From NCBI GenBank assembly GCA_000238815.2, contig AFXB01000006.1, forward strand, positions 124,001-188,000: a stretch of DNA of 64,000 bases, given 5' to 3'. The DNA is from SAR116 cluster alpha proteobacterium HIMB100 (GTDB lineage: Bacteria > Pseudomonadota > Alphaproteobacteria > Puniceispirillales > Puniceispirillaceae). Each line of letters opens with the position of its first letter. Position 1 is the first letter of the stretch. Below the pieces are notes generated by a model that worked only from the letters and a program-made list of their open reading frames with translations, was not told the DNA's origin and did not search any database. Position numbers and translations under genes: made by a program. This document shows, one piece after another, positions 16,563 through 26,630 of this stretch.

Positions 16563-17528
16563 ATGACCAAACATCAGCATGAGCAGCCACATAGTCTTGA
16601 CTGGGCCGTTGGTCACCCGGCTTTAGCTTTGGGCGATCTGGTCTGCGCAATTGGCAATTTTGACGGTGTGCATCAAGGCCACCAGGCTGTTCTTGCTGCT
16701 GCCCGTTCTTGTTCTCAGGCAACTGGTCTTCCGCTTGCTGTGGTGACATTTACGCCTCACCCCCGGCAATATTTTCGCCCGGCTGAACCCCCGTTTCTTT
16801 TGCAGAACAGAGAGACCAAAGATAGATGTCTGACAGTACAAGGGGTTTCAGTAATCATTCATGTGCAGTTCGATAAAACATTACAACAATTATCGCCTGA
16901 AGCATTTGTGACTGACGTGCTGGTGAAGAGCTTTTCGATCAAGCATTTGTTTGCAGGTGCAGATTTTGCGTTTGGAAAAGAGCGTGCCGGAACCATGTCC
17001 AGTCTAGCTGAGCTGGGTCAGCCTTTGGGTGTTCATGTTCAACCGGTCATCCTTTGCACGGATGAAAATCTACAAGCGGTGTCTTCATCGCGGATCAGAG
17101 CCGCTTTGCGGGACGGTGAGGTGGGACTGGCCCGTAACATGCTTGGCCGCCCGGCATCAGTGTCAGGAACAGTTATGCTGGGTGACCAAAGGGGACGCCT
17201 GTTTGACTTCCCCACAGCCAATCTGACATTGGGCGAATGCCTTGAGCCGGCCTTTGGCGTATATGCTGTAACAGCTGAGCTGTTTGATAAGGCCGGTCAG
17301 ATACGTCAGTTGAAAGGGGTTACAAATATTGGCCGTCGCCCGACAGTAAACGATCGTGGTGTGCTGGCTGAAACACATCTGTTCGATTTTGATGAAGATA
17401 TCTATGGATGTGGGCTCACTATATATCTGCAGGCCTTCTTGCGGCCTGAACAGAAATTCGATGGACTTGACGCGTTGCGTGAGCAGATTGCCAAAGATGC
17501 AGCGCAGGCAAGACAGATACTGAAGTAG
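16563..17528 (+). CDS. ribF: Bifunctional riboflavin kinase / FAD synthetase
   Basis: Phosphorylates riboflavin to FMN and adenylylates FMN to FAD. The 321-residue protein has the nucleotidyltransferase-like N-terminal domain with GNFDGVHQGH at 31-40 (HxGH-type motif) and the flavokinase C-terminal domain with GDQRGRLFDFPTANL and GVTNIGRRPTV. The RGR-FPTAN block normally reads RGRxLGFPTAN; the change is minor. The ribF-ileS-lspA order is common in proteobacteria and holds here, with 78 bases before ileS. Confidence 0.96.
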   Translation: MTKHQHEQPHSLDWAVGHPALALGDLVCAIGNFDGVHQGHQAVLAAARSCSQATGLPLAVVTFTPHPRQYFRPAEPPFLLQNRETKDRCLTVQGVSVIIHVQFDKTLQQLSPEAFVTDVLVKSFSIKHLFAGADFAFGKERAGTMSSLAELGQPLGVHVQPVILCTDENLQAVSSSRIRAALRDGEVGLARNMLGRPASVSGTVMLGDQRGRLFDFPTANLTLGECLEPAFGVYAVTAELFDKAGQIRQLKGVTNIGRRPTVNDRGVLAETHLFDFDEDIYGCGLTIYLQAFLRPEQKFDGLDALREQIAKDAAQARQILK

Positions 17529-17606
17529 ACAGGCTAGTCTGAACACTTTAAATAAGCAAAAGAACGTTCCGGCGTAATAAGGCCAGAGGGGTAAAGGTTA
17601 GAGCAG

Positions 17607-20402
17607 ATGGATTATAAGCAAACCGTATTTTTGCCGAAGACAGAATTTCCTATGCGGGGCGGCCTTCCTGTCAAAGAACCTGAAATTCTGAAGCGGTGGC
17701 AAAAGCTGGGGCTGTATGATCAACTTCGCCAGAGCCGCAAAGATGCGCCGAAATTTGTGCTTCATGATGGCCCGCCCTATGCGAACGGACAGCTTCATAT
17801 CGGCCACGCATTAAACAAAATATTAAAAGATGTGATTAACCGATCTCAATCGATGTTGGGCAAAAACGCCAATTATGTCCCGGGCTGGGACTGCCATGGG
17901 TTGCCGATCGAATGGAAAATCGAAGAACAGTACCGTAAAAAAGGCAAAGATAAAGATGAGGTGCCGATAGCTGAATTCCGCCAGGAATGCCGTGATTTTG
18001 CGGCACATTGGCTCCAGATTCAGTCAGACGAATTCCAGCGTCTGGGGATTTTGGGCGACTGGGAAAATCCTTACACAACCATGAAATTTGAAGCTGAATC
18101 TATCATCGCGGCCGAGATGGGTAAGTTTCTGATGAATGGCAGCCTGTATCGTGGTTCTAAACCAGTGATGTGGTCGCCGGTTGAAAAAACCGCTCTGGCT
18201 GAGGCTGAGGTTGAATATGCTGATCACAAATCAGTAACGATTTTTGCCCGGTTCACCGTGGCATCATGCCCGCGCGAGGATTTGGTCGGGACCAGCTTTG
18301 TGATCTGGACCACCACCCCCTGGACAATGCCAGGCAACAGAGCGATGGCATGTGGTGCGGATATTGCCTATAGCGCGCTGAAAATAACCGAAGTTGCCGA
18401 AGGCTCTCTGGCCCAGCTGGGCGAGGTGATCTGTCTGGCTGATGATCTGAAAGAGGCTGTTTTTGCTGAAACAGGTATCGTGAGTGCTGATGTGGTGACA
18501 AATTTCACTGGCGCAGATATTGCCGGTTCAGTCGCTCGGCATCCGCTGGCCGAACATGGATATGACCATGATGTGCCGTTATTCCTGGCAGATTATGTCA
18601 CTACCGAACAAGGTACAGGGTTTGTTCATATTGCCCCTGGGCACGGCCCGGAAGATTATGCATTAGCGCACCTCCAGCATGGAGTAGAGGTCCCTGACAC
18701 GGTTGGCGAAGATGGCGTAATCGCTGAACATCTGCCCTTGTTTGGCGGCATGCACGTGCTGCGGGATAATCAGAAGATCGCGGATATTATGGCTGAACAT
18801 GGCGGCCTGATTGGTGTGGGTATCTTGGTCCATTCTTATCCACATTCCTGGCGGTCACATGCACCTGTGATTTACCGCAACGCGGCCCAATGGTTTGTAT
18901 CTATGGGTGATGGTGACGAACAGGGCAAAGGGTTGCGCACCGTCGCGTTAGACGCGCTTCAGCAAACTGATTTTTATCCGGCTTCAGGTCAGAAGCGCTT
19001 ATCATCAATGATCGAAAACCGGCCTGACTGGTGTTTGTCCCGCCAGCGCGCCTGGGGTGTGCCGATACCAGTGTTTTATCACAAACAGACAGGTGAGCCG
19101 TTGCGTGACCAGGCTGTTGTTGACCGGATTGTTGACGCCTTTGCTGAAGATGGTTGTGATGTTTGGTTTACCTCTCCTGCTGCCCGCTTTTTGGGGCCCG
19201 ACTATAATGAGGATGATTATATTCAGGTCAAAGATATTGCGGATGTCTGGTTTGATTCTGGCTCCACTCATGCCTTTGTGCTTGAGGCCCGTGATGATCT
19301 TCAGTCACCGGCCGATCTGTATCTGGAAGGGTCTGACCAGCATCGGGGCTGGTTTCATTCATCCTTGCTTGAATCCTGCGGCACCCGCGGACGGGCCCCT
19401 TATAAAGGGGTTTTAACGCATGGGTTTGTGCTAGATGAGCAAGGTCGGAAAATGTCAAAATCGCTGGGCAATGTGGTTGCTCCGCAAAAGGTGATTGAAC
19501 AGAATGGCGCGGATATTCTGCGGCTTTGGGTAGTCAGCTCTGATTATTATGACGATTTACGAATTGGACCGGAGATCATCAAGCGGCAATCTGATCATTA
19601 TCGGCGTATCCGTAATACGCTGCGCTATCTTTTGGGTGCAGTGAACGGGTTTGATCACTCAGCTGAATTTGTGGACCCAGATAAAATGCCTGAATTGGAC
19701 AGATGGGTTCTGCATCGCCTTTCCGAATTGGATAACCAGATCAGGACAAAGACCGTGTCTTATGATTTCCATGGCATATTTACACTGATCCACGATTTCT
19801 GTAACTCAGACCTGTCTGCTTTCTATTTTGATGTTCGAAAGGATTGCCTGTATTGTGATGATCTGGCCTCTGTTGAACGACGGGCCTGCCGGACAGTCAT
19901 GGATTACACACTCCGTTGTCTGGTAACCTGGATTGCGCCAATTTTGTGCTTTACAGCCGATGAAGCGTGGCTTGCTTATACAGGCGATGAAGAGGATTCT
20001 ATTCATCTCCACACCTATTTTGATATTCCAGAAGATTGGGCAGCACCTGATTTGGCTGAGCGCTGGGCACAGATTCGTGGCCTGCGCTCTGAGGTAATGA
20101 CTGCCTTAGAGACCGCCCGGAATGAGGGTGCCATTGGTGGTGGCTTGTCTGCAGATGTAAAAATCACCGCCCCGCAACAGATGGCAGAATTGCTTGAGGG
20201 TATTGATTTGGACAGCTTATTCATCACCTCTTCTGCGGTGCTGGAAGTGAGTGATGACGCAGATATGAGAATCGCTGTCAGGCGTGCGGATGGCGGCAAG
20301 TGTGCGCGTTGCTGGAAAATTGTGAGCGAGATTCCTGCAGATAGTGACGATGCTATCTGTGCCCGGTGTCAGACAGTTCTTGCAACAACGGTGACAGGCT
20401 AG
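17607..20402 (+). CDS. ileS: Isoleucyl-tRNA synthetase
   Basis: Class I aminoacyl-tRNA synthetase charging tRNA-Ile. 931 residues, standard length. HIGH is at 64-67, KMSKS at 615-619, the WDCHGLPIEW editing/CP region and the GSDQHRGWFHSS motif are present. A C-terminal zinc site is formed by C899, C902, C918 and C921. The start is ATG, in the ribF-ileS-lspA gene run. Confidence 0.98.
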   Translation: MDYKQTVFLPKTEFPMRGGLPVKEPEILKRWQKLGLYDQLRQSRKDAPKFVLHDGPPYANGQLHIGHALNKILKDVINRSQSMLGKNANYVPGWDCHGLPIEWKIEEQYRKKGKDKDEVPIAEFRQECRDFAAHWLQIQSDEFQRLGILGDWENPYTTMKFEAESIIAAEMGKFLMNGSLYRGSKPVMWSPVEKTALAEAEVEYADHKSVTIFARFTVASCPREDLVGTSFVIWTTTPWTMPGNRAMACGADIAYSALKITEVAEGSLAQLGEVICLADDLKEAVFAETGIVSADVVTNFTGADIAGSVARHPLAEHGYDHDVPLFLADYVTTEQGTGFVHIAPGHGPEDYALAHLQHGVEVPDTVGEDGVIAEHLPLFGGMHVLRDNQKIADIMAEHGGLIGVGILVHSYPHSWRSHAPVIYRNAAQWFVSMGDGDEQGKGLRTVALDALQQTDFYPASGQKRLSSMIENRPDWCLSRQRAWGVPIPVFYHKQTGEPLRDQAVVDRIVDAFAEDGCDVWFTSPAARFLGPDYNEDDYIQVKDIADVWFDSGSTHAFVLEARDDLQSPADLYLEGSDQHRGWFHSSLLESCGTRGRAPYKGVLTHGFVLDEQGRKMSKSLGNVVAPQKVIEQNGADILRLWVVSSDYYDDLRIGPEIIKRQSDHYRRIRNTLRYLLGAVNGFDHSAEFVDPDKMPELDRWVLHRLSELDNQIRTKTVSYDFHGIFTLIHDFCNSDLSAFYFDVRKDCLYCDDLASVERRACRTVMDYTLRCLVTWIAPILCFTADEAWLAYTGDEEDSIHLHTYFDIPEDWAAPDLAERWAQIRGLRSEVMTALETARNEGAIGGGLSADVKITAPQQMAELLEGIDLDSLFITSSAVLEVSDDADMRIAVRRADGGKCARCWKIVSEIPADSDDAICARCQTVLATTVTG

Positions 20403-20409
20403 CTGTGTG

Positions 20410-20904
20410 ATGCGGTGGCCGGTAACCAGTCACATCATCTGGTTTTTGGCTGTAAGCAGCACAATCATCCTCTTTGACCAGCTCTCCAAGAACTGGATGC
20501 TGGAGCTGATTTTTTCCCCCGCCCGTCAAATTGTCCTTACACCGTTTTTAAATCTGACGCCTGTCTGGAACAGTGGGATCAGCTTTGGCTTGTTTCAGGA
20601 CAACCCGATGGTAGGCAGGCTGATGATCCCATTATTGGCTGTCCTGGTTGTGCTGTGGCTGTTTTTCAGTCTCTATGAGCTGAGCCGTCTGCAACGCTTT
20701 GCTGCTGGCTTGATCGCTGGCGGGGCGATTGGTAATGTTATAGACCGGATACGGTTTGAACGGGTCGTTGATTTTCTTGATTTCCATGTGGGAACATATC
20801 ATTGGCCAGCGTTTAATCTCGCTGATAGTGCCATTTTCATGGGTGTTGTGTTCTGGATATTTGCCGCTATAGTGACAGCACAGCCAAGAGGTGAAGAGAG
20901 ATGA
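20410..20904 (+). CDS. lspA: Lipoprotein signal peptidase (signal peptidase II)
   Basis: Membrane aspartic protease that removes signal peptides of diacylated prolipoproteins. About 164 residues with four hydrophobic segments. The catalytic aspartates sit in GNVIDR and FNLADSAI (D113 and D140 when counted from the alternative GTG at 20407). It begins about five bases after ileS and overlaps the following lipoprotein gene by four bases (ATGA). Confidence 0.95.
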   Translation: MRWPVTSHIIWFLAVSSTIILFDQLSKNWMLELIFSPARQIVLTPFLNLTPVWNSGISFGLFQDNPMVGRLMIPLLAVLVVLWLFFSLYELSRLQRFAAGLIAGGAIGNVIDRIRFERVVDFLDFHVGTYHWPAFNLADSAIFMGVVFWIFAAIVTAQPRGEER

Positions 20905-21449
20905 ATATTTTTGGGTTACAACACAGATTGTCATCACATATGCTGACCATCAGCCTGTTATGTGGTGTGCTGCTTATCTGTTCTGCTTGCTCAGATTTCA
21001 GACGCGCAATCGGAACTGAAAAATCATCTCCTGACGAATTTGAAGTTGTTGTGCGCCCGCCTTTGTCCCTGCCGCCTCAGTTTGGTGACCGGCCGTCTGG
21101 GGAGGAAACCACAAGTGCGGCTCTGGCCGCATCAACTGCAAAAGATCGATCCACTGTGTTGCTGAATGGTCGTACGGCTACCGCCCAGGGTTATGACGAC
21201 ATTTTTGCCTTTGATCAGATCGAAGAGGATATCCGCACAAAGGTTGACGAAGAAACCGCTGGAATCCGTTTTGAACGGCGGCTGCCTTTACAGATTGTTT
21301 TCGGCGGCTTGCCGAATGTCGGGCCAGTTGTTGATAAGATGGCAGAAGATGCGCGTATCCGGCGTAATGAAATTCAGAAACGTGCAATCACTGAAGGGGC
21401 CACACCGGCTATTGATCAGGTATTGAGCGAGCCGGTGCTGGTTGAATAG
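20901..21449 (+). CDS. DUF3035 family lipoprotein
   Basis: 182-residue predicted outer-membrane-targeted lipoprotein. A hydrophobic signal ends in the lipobox ICSAC, and the mature part begins FRRAIGTEKSSPDEFEVVVRPPLSLPP, the signature of DUF3035. Its biochemical role is unknown, but it sits right after lspA in many alphaproteobacteria, as here with a four-base overlap. The overlap with the enzyme that matures it suggests joint expression. Confidence 0.85.
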   Translation: MNIFGLQHRLSSHMLTISLLCGVLLICSACSDFRRAIGTEKSSPDEFEVVVRPPLSLPPQFGDRPSGEETTSAALAASTAKDRSTVLLNGRTATAQGYDDIFAFDQIEEDIRTKVDEETAGIRFERRLPLQIVFGGLPNVGPVVDKMAEDARIRRNEIQKRAITEGATPAIDQVLSEPVLVE

Positions 21450-21458
21450 TCACGTCTA

Positions 21459-23300
21459 ATGTCAGCCGGTATCCGTCATCTTCCGGATCAGCTTGTCAAC
21501 CAGATTGCTGCGGGCGAAGTCATTGAACGCCCGTCAAGTGCACTTAAAGAATTAATTGAAAATGCCCTCGATGCAGGGGCGGATAAGGTCAGCGTAGAGC
21601 TGATAGAAGGTGGTCTTGCAGGGCTGAGTGTCAGTGACAATGGCCACGGTATGACGCGTGATGAACTGCCGATGGCTGTGCAGCGGCATGCGACCTCAAA
21701 ATTACCATCTGATGATCTGTTCGATATTCGCTTTTTCGGGTTTCGTGGCGAAGCGCTGCCGTCGATTGGTTCAGTATCTGTTTTGCGGCTCACTTCACGT
21801 CAGCCTGACACAGATCATGGCTGGGCGCTGACAGTCAGCCATGGCAAGCCTGGTGAGCCTGAACCTGCCGCCGCAGAAACGGGAACATGCATAGAGATTT
21901 CGGAATTATTTACCTCTGTTCCAGCGCGGCTGAAGTTTCTGAAGACCCGTAAAACTGAAGCTGCACAATGTTATGATGTTGTCCGCCGTTTTGCGATGAG
22001 CCGGCCTGATGTTTCTTTTCTGTTGACCGATTCTGGCCGAACGGTCCTGCATTTATCACAGCAGGATCAGTCAGAGGCTGGTTTTGCCCATAGATTATCT
22101 GAAATTTTGGGACCGGTCTTCGCCCGCGAATCTGTGCCCATATCCGCTGAAAAACCAGGCATGTCGCTATCTGGTTATGCCGGTCTGCCAACCATGAACA
22201 GACCGACCACAGCTCAGATTTATCTGTTTGTAAATGGCCGTCCGGTACGAGATCGCCAATTGCTTGGTGCGATCAGGGCAGGGTATCAGGATATGCTCCC
22301 ACGTGGCCGTCATCCGGTAACTGTTTTATTTCTGGAGATTGAGGTTGATGCTGTTGATGTGAATGTGCATCCGGCAAAGGCAGAGGTCAGGTTCAGAGAT
22401 GCGGGAAGTGTCAGAGGCCTGTTTGTCGGGGCGTTGTCTTCTGCTTTACGGGCTGCGGGTATGCAGGCAACTGGTGAGGGCGGAGAGGCGGCTCTGCGTC
22501 AGTTTTCAAGCCCCCCTTCTTCTGGGTTTGGCCGCTCTCATGCGGGGGCTTATCCGGCATACAGGCCATCTCAACACAGCCATGCAGCCGCACAGGAATT
22601 TCAAAGTCCAGTAACACTGCCTCCGCCTCAATCTCAGGATTTCTTGGCAGAGGCCCCGCCACAAGCCAGATATGAGCCTGGTTATGACAGTCCTTCATAT
22701 GAGGCAGAACCACCATCATATTATCCGTTGGGTGCAGCAAAAGCTCAGCTTCATAAAACCTATATCGTTGCAGAAACCGCCTCTGGGGTGTGTATCGTTG
22801 ATCAGCATGCCGCCCATGAACGGCTGGTGATGGAACAGATGAAGGCGCAGTATGACCAGGGTCAGGTCAACAGTCAGGCTTTGCTTTTACCTGAAATTGT
22901 TGAATTACCGTCTGATCAGCCAGAAGCTGTGCTGGCTGAGGCAGCCAGCCTGAAATCTGCCGGTTTGGAGGTAGAGGCTTTTGGTGCAGGCGCAATATTG
23001 GTAAGGGCTGTGCCAGCTTTGCTTGGCCAGACAGATGTGCATTCGTTGCTTTCTGATTTGGCAGAAGAGCTGGTGCATCTGGGGGGGACGACGACCTTGT
23101 CTGACCGAATAGGGCATATCTTGGCAACAATGTCCTGTCATGGCTCTGTCCGGGCAGGCCGCCGTCTGAATGCCGAGGAAATGAACGCTCTGTTACGTCA
23201 GATGGAAGTTACTCCGGCTGCCGGGCAGTGTAACCACGGCAGGCCAACATTTATTACGCTTTCACTTGCAGATTTGGAAAAGCTGTTCGGCCGGTCTTAA
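21459..23300 (+). CDS. mutL: DNA mismatch repair protein MutL
   Basis: GHKL ATPase coordinating mismatch repair, 613 residues. N-terminal ATPase motifs are AAGEVIERPSSALKELIENALDAG, DNGHGM and FRGEALPSI. The variable linker (about 345-425) is P/S/Y-rich. The C-terminal dimerisation domain contains DQHAAHERLVME (448-459), matching the endonuclease motif DQHA(X)2E(X)4E, plus CHGSVRAG, CNHGRPT and a final FGR. This is the nicking-type MutL expected in bacteria without MutH. Its stop overlaps the convergent rsmD stop by four bases. Confidence 0.97.
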   Translation: MSAGIRHLPDQLVNQIAAGEVIERPSSALKELIENALDAGADKVSVELIEGGLAGLSVSDNGHGMTRDELPMAVQRHATSKLPSDDLFDIRFFGFRGEALPSIGSVSVLRLTSRQPDTDHGWALTVSHGKPGEPEPAAAETGTCIEISELFTSVPARLKFLKTRKTEAAQCYDVVRRFAMSRPDVSFLLTDSGRTVLHLSQQDQSEAGFAHRLSEILGPVFARESVPISAEKPGMSLSGYAGLPTMNRPTTAQIYLFVNGRPVRDRQLLGAIRAGYQDMLPRGRHPVTVLFLEIEVDAVDVNVHPAKAEVRFRDAGSVRGLFVGALSSALRAAGMQATGEGGEAALRQFSSPPSSGFGRSHAGAYPAYRPSQHSHAAAQEFQSPVTLPPPQSQDFLAEAPPQARYEPGYDSPSYEAEPPSYYPLGAAKAQLHKTYIVAETASGVCIVDQHAAHERLVMEQMKAQYDQGQVNSQALLLPEIVELPSDQPEAVLAEAASLKSAGLEVEAFGAGAILVRAVPALLGQTDVHSLLSDLAEELVHLGGTTTLSDRIGHILATMSCHGSVRAGRRLNAEEMNALLRQMEVTPAAGQCNHGRPTFITLSLADLEKLFGRS

Positions 23301-23857
23301 TCTGGGGCCAGAGTGATGAAATTCAGCCTGGCAATACCATAGGTGCGGCTGTCAATAACACTGAAGTGCGGGCTGAGCACGCACGGGTCTGTTTTTCGGG
23401 TTTCAACAACAATAAGGGTTTGCTTGCTGATCGCCTTTATCGCAAACAGCTTGTCCAGTGCCGGTCCGGCTAAATCGCTGTCATAAGGGGGGTCCGCAAA
23501 GACCAGATCTGCTTGGGGATAAGGCCAGCGCGTAACCGTCAGGGCATCTTGTGCCAATATAACAGCCCGGTCTTGCATGCCCAGCTTTGAGATGTTTGCC
23601 TGCAAGGTCTGCAGCGCGCTGCGGTCCTGTTCAATAAACAGAGCCTTTTGCGCCCCTCTGGACAGGGCTTCTAAACCAATGGCACCTGTGCCAGCAAACA
23701 AATCAATGATTACAGCACTGTTCACAGATACAGCAAACCGTCCTCCGTGCAAAATATTGAATAAGGCTTCTCGTGTCCGTTGGCCTGTTGGCCTGACAGC
23801 AGCACTATTACAGGCTGCCAGTTTTGCTCCCCGCTTTTCGCCACCGATAATATTCAT
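23297..23857 (-). CDS. rsmD: 16S rRNA (guanine966-N2)-methyltransferase RsmD
   Basis: SAM-dependent methyltransferase modifying G966 of 16S rRNA. 186 residues. Motif I is DLFAGTGAIGLEALSRGA and the catalytic motif IV is FADPPYD. The N-terminal RPTGQRTREALFNIL segment is diagnostic. It lies 21 bases downstream of the pseudouridine synthase gene, with which it is commonly paired, so the two probably form an operon. Confidence 0.95.
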   Translation of the reverse strand: MNIIGGEKRGAKLAACNSAAVRPTGQRTREALFNILHGGRFAVSVNSAVIIDLFAGTGAIGLEALSRGAQKALFIEQDRSALQTLQANISKLGMQDRAVILAQDALTVTRWPYPQADLVFADPPYDSDLAGPALDKLFAIKAISKQTLIVVETRKTDPCVLSPHFSVIDSRTYGIARLNFITLAPD

Positions 23858-23878
23858 TGCCTGTCCATCACTTCAGCC

Positions 23879-24754
23879 TCAGCCCTTCTGTCGCGGTCCT
23901 TTTTGGCGCTGCCTGCTGGGGTGAGCGTCGCCAGATTTGCGCGTTCTGGAGGGAGGGCGACCACCTGTCTTGCCAGCTTGTTTCGGTTTTGCCAGGCCAA
24001 GCTGTTCAGCAAGGACAGTGGCGCGTACTTCTTTCACCTCACCATCTTCTAAATTGCCAAGCGAAAATGGTCCATAAGACAGGCGCAGCAGACGGCTGAC
24101 AGGATAGCCCAAATAGTCCATGATATGACGGATTTCACGGTTTTTGCCTTCTTTTATGGCAACTGTCAGCCAGGCATTAGAGGTCATCTGATTATCCAGA
24201 CGAGCCATAACCTGGCCATAATGAATGCCGTCAATAGTTACCCCATCGGCCAAATCGGTCAGTTTATTGTCATCGACCAGCCCTCTGACCCGAACCCGGT
24301 ATTTCCTTGTCCAGCCAGTTGAGGGTAATTCTAAATGCCGGGCTAACCCGCCATCATTTGTCAGCAGCAGCAACCCTTCTGAATCTAAATCAAGACGCCC
24401 AACAGAGATTACCCGGGGCAGGCTCTCTGGCAGGTGATCGAAGATTGTCTGGCGGCCCTTATCATCTTTGGTTGATACAATCAGTCCGCGTGGTTTGTAA
24501 TATCGCCACAAGCGGGCAGGCTCTGCTGCGGGTAAAGCCGTGCCATCCACTTCTATTCTGTCTTTTGCGGTGACGACACAAGCTGCTGTATCAAGGATTT
24601 GTCCGTTCAGCCGGACCCGGCCCTCTAGAATCAGTGCTTCAGCTTCCCGGCGGGAACATATCCCGGCTCTGGCAATCCGTTTGGCAATCCGTTCAGGAAG
24701 ATCAGATTGGTTAAGGCTGAATGAAGTTTCTGAATTTTGTGATTTGTCTGTCAT
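23879..24754 (-). CDS. rluB: RluB/RsuA-family rRNA pseudouridine synthase
   Basis: Pseudouridine synthase, probably RluB-type acting on 23S rRNA. An S4 RNA-binding domain is at about 20-75 (RIAKRIARAGICSRREAEALILEGRVRLNG, shown here as two adjacent stretches). The catalytic domain has YYKPRG and GRLDLDSEGLLLLTNDG with the catalytic D122. The C-terminal 35 residues are basic and low complexity (K/R/G/P/Q), as in many RluB proteins. RluB versus RluE/RsuA is judged from length and tail only. Confidence 0.88.
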   Translation of the reverse strand: MTDKSQNSETSFSLNQSDLPERIAKRIARAGICSRREAEALILEGRVRLNGQILDTAACVVTAKDRIEVDGTALPAAEPARLWRYYKPRGLIVSTKDDKGRQTIFDHLPESLPRVISVGRLDLDSEGLLLLTNDGGLARHLELPSTGWTRKYRVRVRGLVDDNKLTDLADGVTIDGIHYGQVMARLDNQMTSNAWLTVAIKEGKNREIRHIMDYLGYPVSRLLRLSYGPFSLGNLEDGEVKEVRATVLAEQLGLAKPKQAGKTGGRPPSRTRKSGDAHPSRQRQKGPRQKG

Positions 24755-24820
24755 AATCGTGGTTGTAAGTCATGTAGAACAAGTTGGCAAATGTTACGGC
24801 TTCACCGTAAGATTAACGCC

Positions 24821-25282
24821 ATGACGCTTACAGACAGACATTCTGATTTTATGGCACAGGCCTTAGAGCTTGCCACTGCTGCTGCTGCTGCTGGTGAAGT
24901 GCCCGTAGGGGCTCTGATAACAGATCGTGATGGCCATATTCTGGCCACCGCAGAAAATCGGATGGTAAGAGATTCCAACGCGCTGGCGCATGCCGAATTG
25001 CTGGCGATACAGGCAGCACTTGATAGAACTGGCCAGGCCCGTCTGACAGGCTGTGATTTGTGGGTGACGCTTGAGCCTTGTGCGATGTGTGCAGGCGCGA
25101 TTGCCCATGCCCGCCTGCGCAGGCTGTATTTTGCGGCATATGATCTAAAAGGGGGGGCAGTTGACAACGGCCCCTGTCTGTTTCACCAGCCCACCACGCA
25201 CCATCAGATAGAGGTTTACGGCGGAATTCAGCAACGTGCCGCAGAACAGTTATTAACCACATTCTTTGCGGACAAACGCTAA
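24821..25282 (+). CDS. tadA: tRNA-specific adenosine deaminase TadA
   Basis: Zinc deaminase converting A34 to inosine in tRNA-Arg(ACG). From the ATG at 24821 it has 153 residues. Zinc ligands H57 with catalytic E59 (HAE), C87 and C90 (PCAMC) are present. An upstream ATG at 24791 would add ten residues without homology. It diverges from the pseudouridine synthase gene. Confidence 0.94.
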   Translation: MTLTDRHSDFMAQALELATAAAAAGEVPVGALITDRDGHILATAENRMVRDSNALAHAELLAIQAALDRTGQARLTGCDLWVTLEPCAMCAGAIAHARLRRLYFAAYDLKGGAVDNGPCLFHQPTTHHQIEVYGGIQQRAAEQLLTTFFADKR

Positions 25283-25299
25283 TACGCCTTTGCGTTTTT
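25274..25299 (+). terminator. Possible terminator of tadA
   Basis: AAACGC (25274-25279) pairs with GCGTTT (25292-25297), and the T-run reaches 25299; a smaller ACGC-cttt-GCGT hairpin is alternative. The structure overlaps the tadA stop. The stem is short, so this is a weak call. Confidence 0.35.
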
Positions 25300-25306
25300 G
25301 CGTCAT

Positions 25307-26566
25307 TTAGTCAGCCGCAATATCCGAACGGAACATAGCGTCTGGCCAGTCGATTGTCTCTAAGGCCTGATAAGCGGACTGGCGGGCCTGTTGTTTGTTA
25401 TCTCCCAAAGCGGTCACAGACAAAACGCGGCCACCTGAGCTCAGCAGCTGGCCATCATCAGCGCGTGCTGTGCCCGCATGGAAGATTAACCCGCCTTGCG
25501 TGGTCTCCAGTTCATCGGCGCCATTTATCGGCTGGCCCTTTTGATAGGTTTCGGGATAGCCATCTGCAGCCATCACAACCGTGACTGCAGTGTGATCTGT
25601 CCAGCGCAGGTCAAAATTCTCTAAGCCGCCCTCAGCGACTGTAAGTGCAGCAGACAGAAAATCAGATTTCAGCCGCGGCAGAATCACCTGGGCTTCAGGA
25701 TCACCAAACCGGCAGTTAAACTCGATTACCTTAGGGCCGTCTGTGGTCAGCATCAGACCGGCATAAAGCACGCCGCTATAGGGCATGCCATCTGCGGCCA
25801 TGCCTTTGGCAACAGGGGTAATCACTGTGCGCATAACTTGCTCGCGCAATGTTTCGGTTTCAAAAGGTGAAGGGCTGACCGCGCCCATGCCGCCGGTATT
25901 CGGTCCCTCATCTCCATCAAAGGCTCGTTTGTGATCCTGGGCAGAGGCAAGCCAGAGTGCCGCCTCGCCATCCAGCAGGGCAAAAGCTGACATTTCTGGT
26001 CCAGTGATCCGTTCCTCAACCAGAATTTCCTGACTGGCAGCACCAAATTTGCCTGCCAGCAACTCATCAATGGCGTGATTGGCCTCATCACGATCAGAAC
26101 AAACAATTACGCCCTTCCCCGCCGCCAAGCCATCAGCCTTGATCACACAATAACCGTTCAGCTCAGCCGCGAAGGCTTGTGCCTGTTCAGCATCTGTGAA
26201 TCTCTGCCATTTTGGCTGTGGTATCGCATGGCGGTCGCAGAAGTCACGCGCAAAGGCTTTGGACCCTTCCAGCTGGGCTGCTGCTGCACGCGGGCCAAAG
26301 GCCGGAATCTTGACCTCATCCAGCTTGTCAACAAGACCCGCTACCAATGGGACCTCCGGGCCAACAATCACCAGCTCAATCTGCTCTTCAACAGCCAGCT
26401 TGACCAGACCATCTGTGTCATCAGCAGACAGCTCTACACAGCGGCCAAGCTGGGCAATGCCTGGGTTGCCCGGGGCAATAATCAGATCATCACATAATGG
26501 TGATGCAGACAGGCTCCATGCCAGGGCATGTTCGCGCCCACCGCCGCCGATGAGTAGAATGTTCAT
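25307..26566 (-). CDS. purD: Phosphoribosylamine-glycine ligase
   Basis: ATP-grasp enzyme making glycinamide ribonucleotide in purine synthesis. 419 residues, full length. N-terminal NILLIGGGGREHALAW and the ATP-grasp features VIKADGLAAGKGVIV, EERITGPEMSAFALLDG, GPNTGGMGAVSPSP and EFNCRFGDPEAQVILPRL are all present. It diverges from xseA, an arrangement frequent in alphaproteobacteria. Confidence 0.97.
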   Translation of the reverse strand: MNILLIGGGGREHALAWSLSASPLCDDLIIAPGNPGIAQLGRCVELSADDTDGLVKLAVEEQIELVIVGPEVPLVAGLVDKLDEVKIPAFGPRAAAAQLEGSKAFARDFCDRHAIPQPKWQRFTDAEQAQAFAAELNGYCVIKADGLAAGKGVIVCSDRDEANHAIDELLAGKFGAASQEILVEERITGPEMSAFALLDGEAALWLASAQDHKRAFDGDEGPNTGGMGAVSPSPFETETLREQVMRTVITPVAKGMAADGMPYSGVLYAGLMLTTDGPKVIEFNCRFGDPEAQVILPRLKSDFLSAALTVAEGGLENFDLRWTDHTAVTVVMAADGYPETYQKGQPINGADELETTQGGLIFHAGTARADDGQLLSSGGRVLSVTALGDNKQQARQSAYQALETIDWPDAMFRSDIAAD

Positions 26567-26630
26567 ATTTGCGCCTTTTGATAAAAAAACTGGGTTTAAA
26601 CCCTTATAAACTCTCGCCTAACCTAACCTG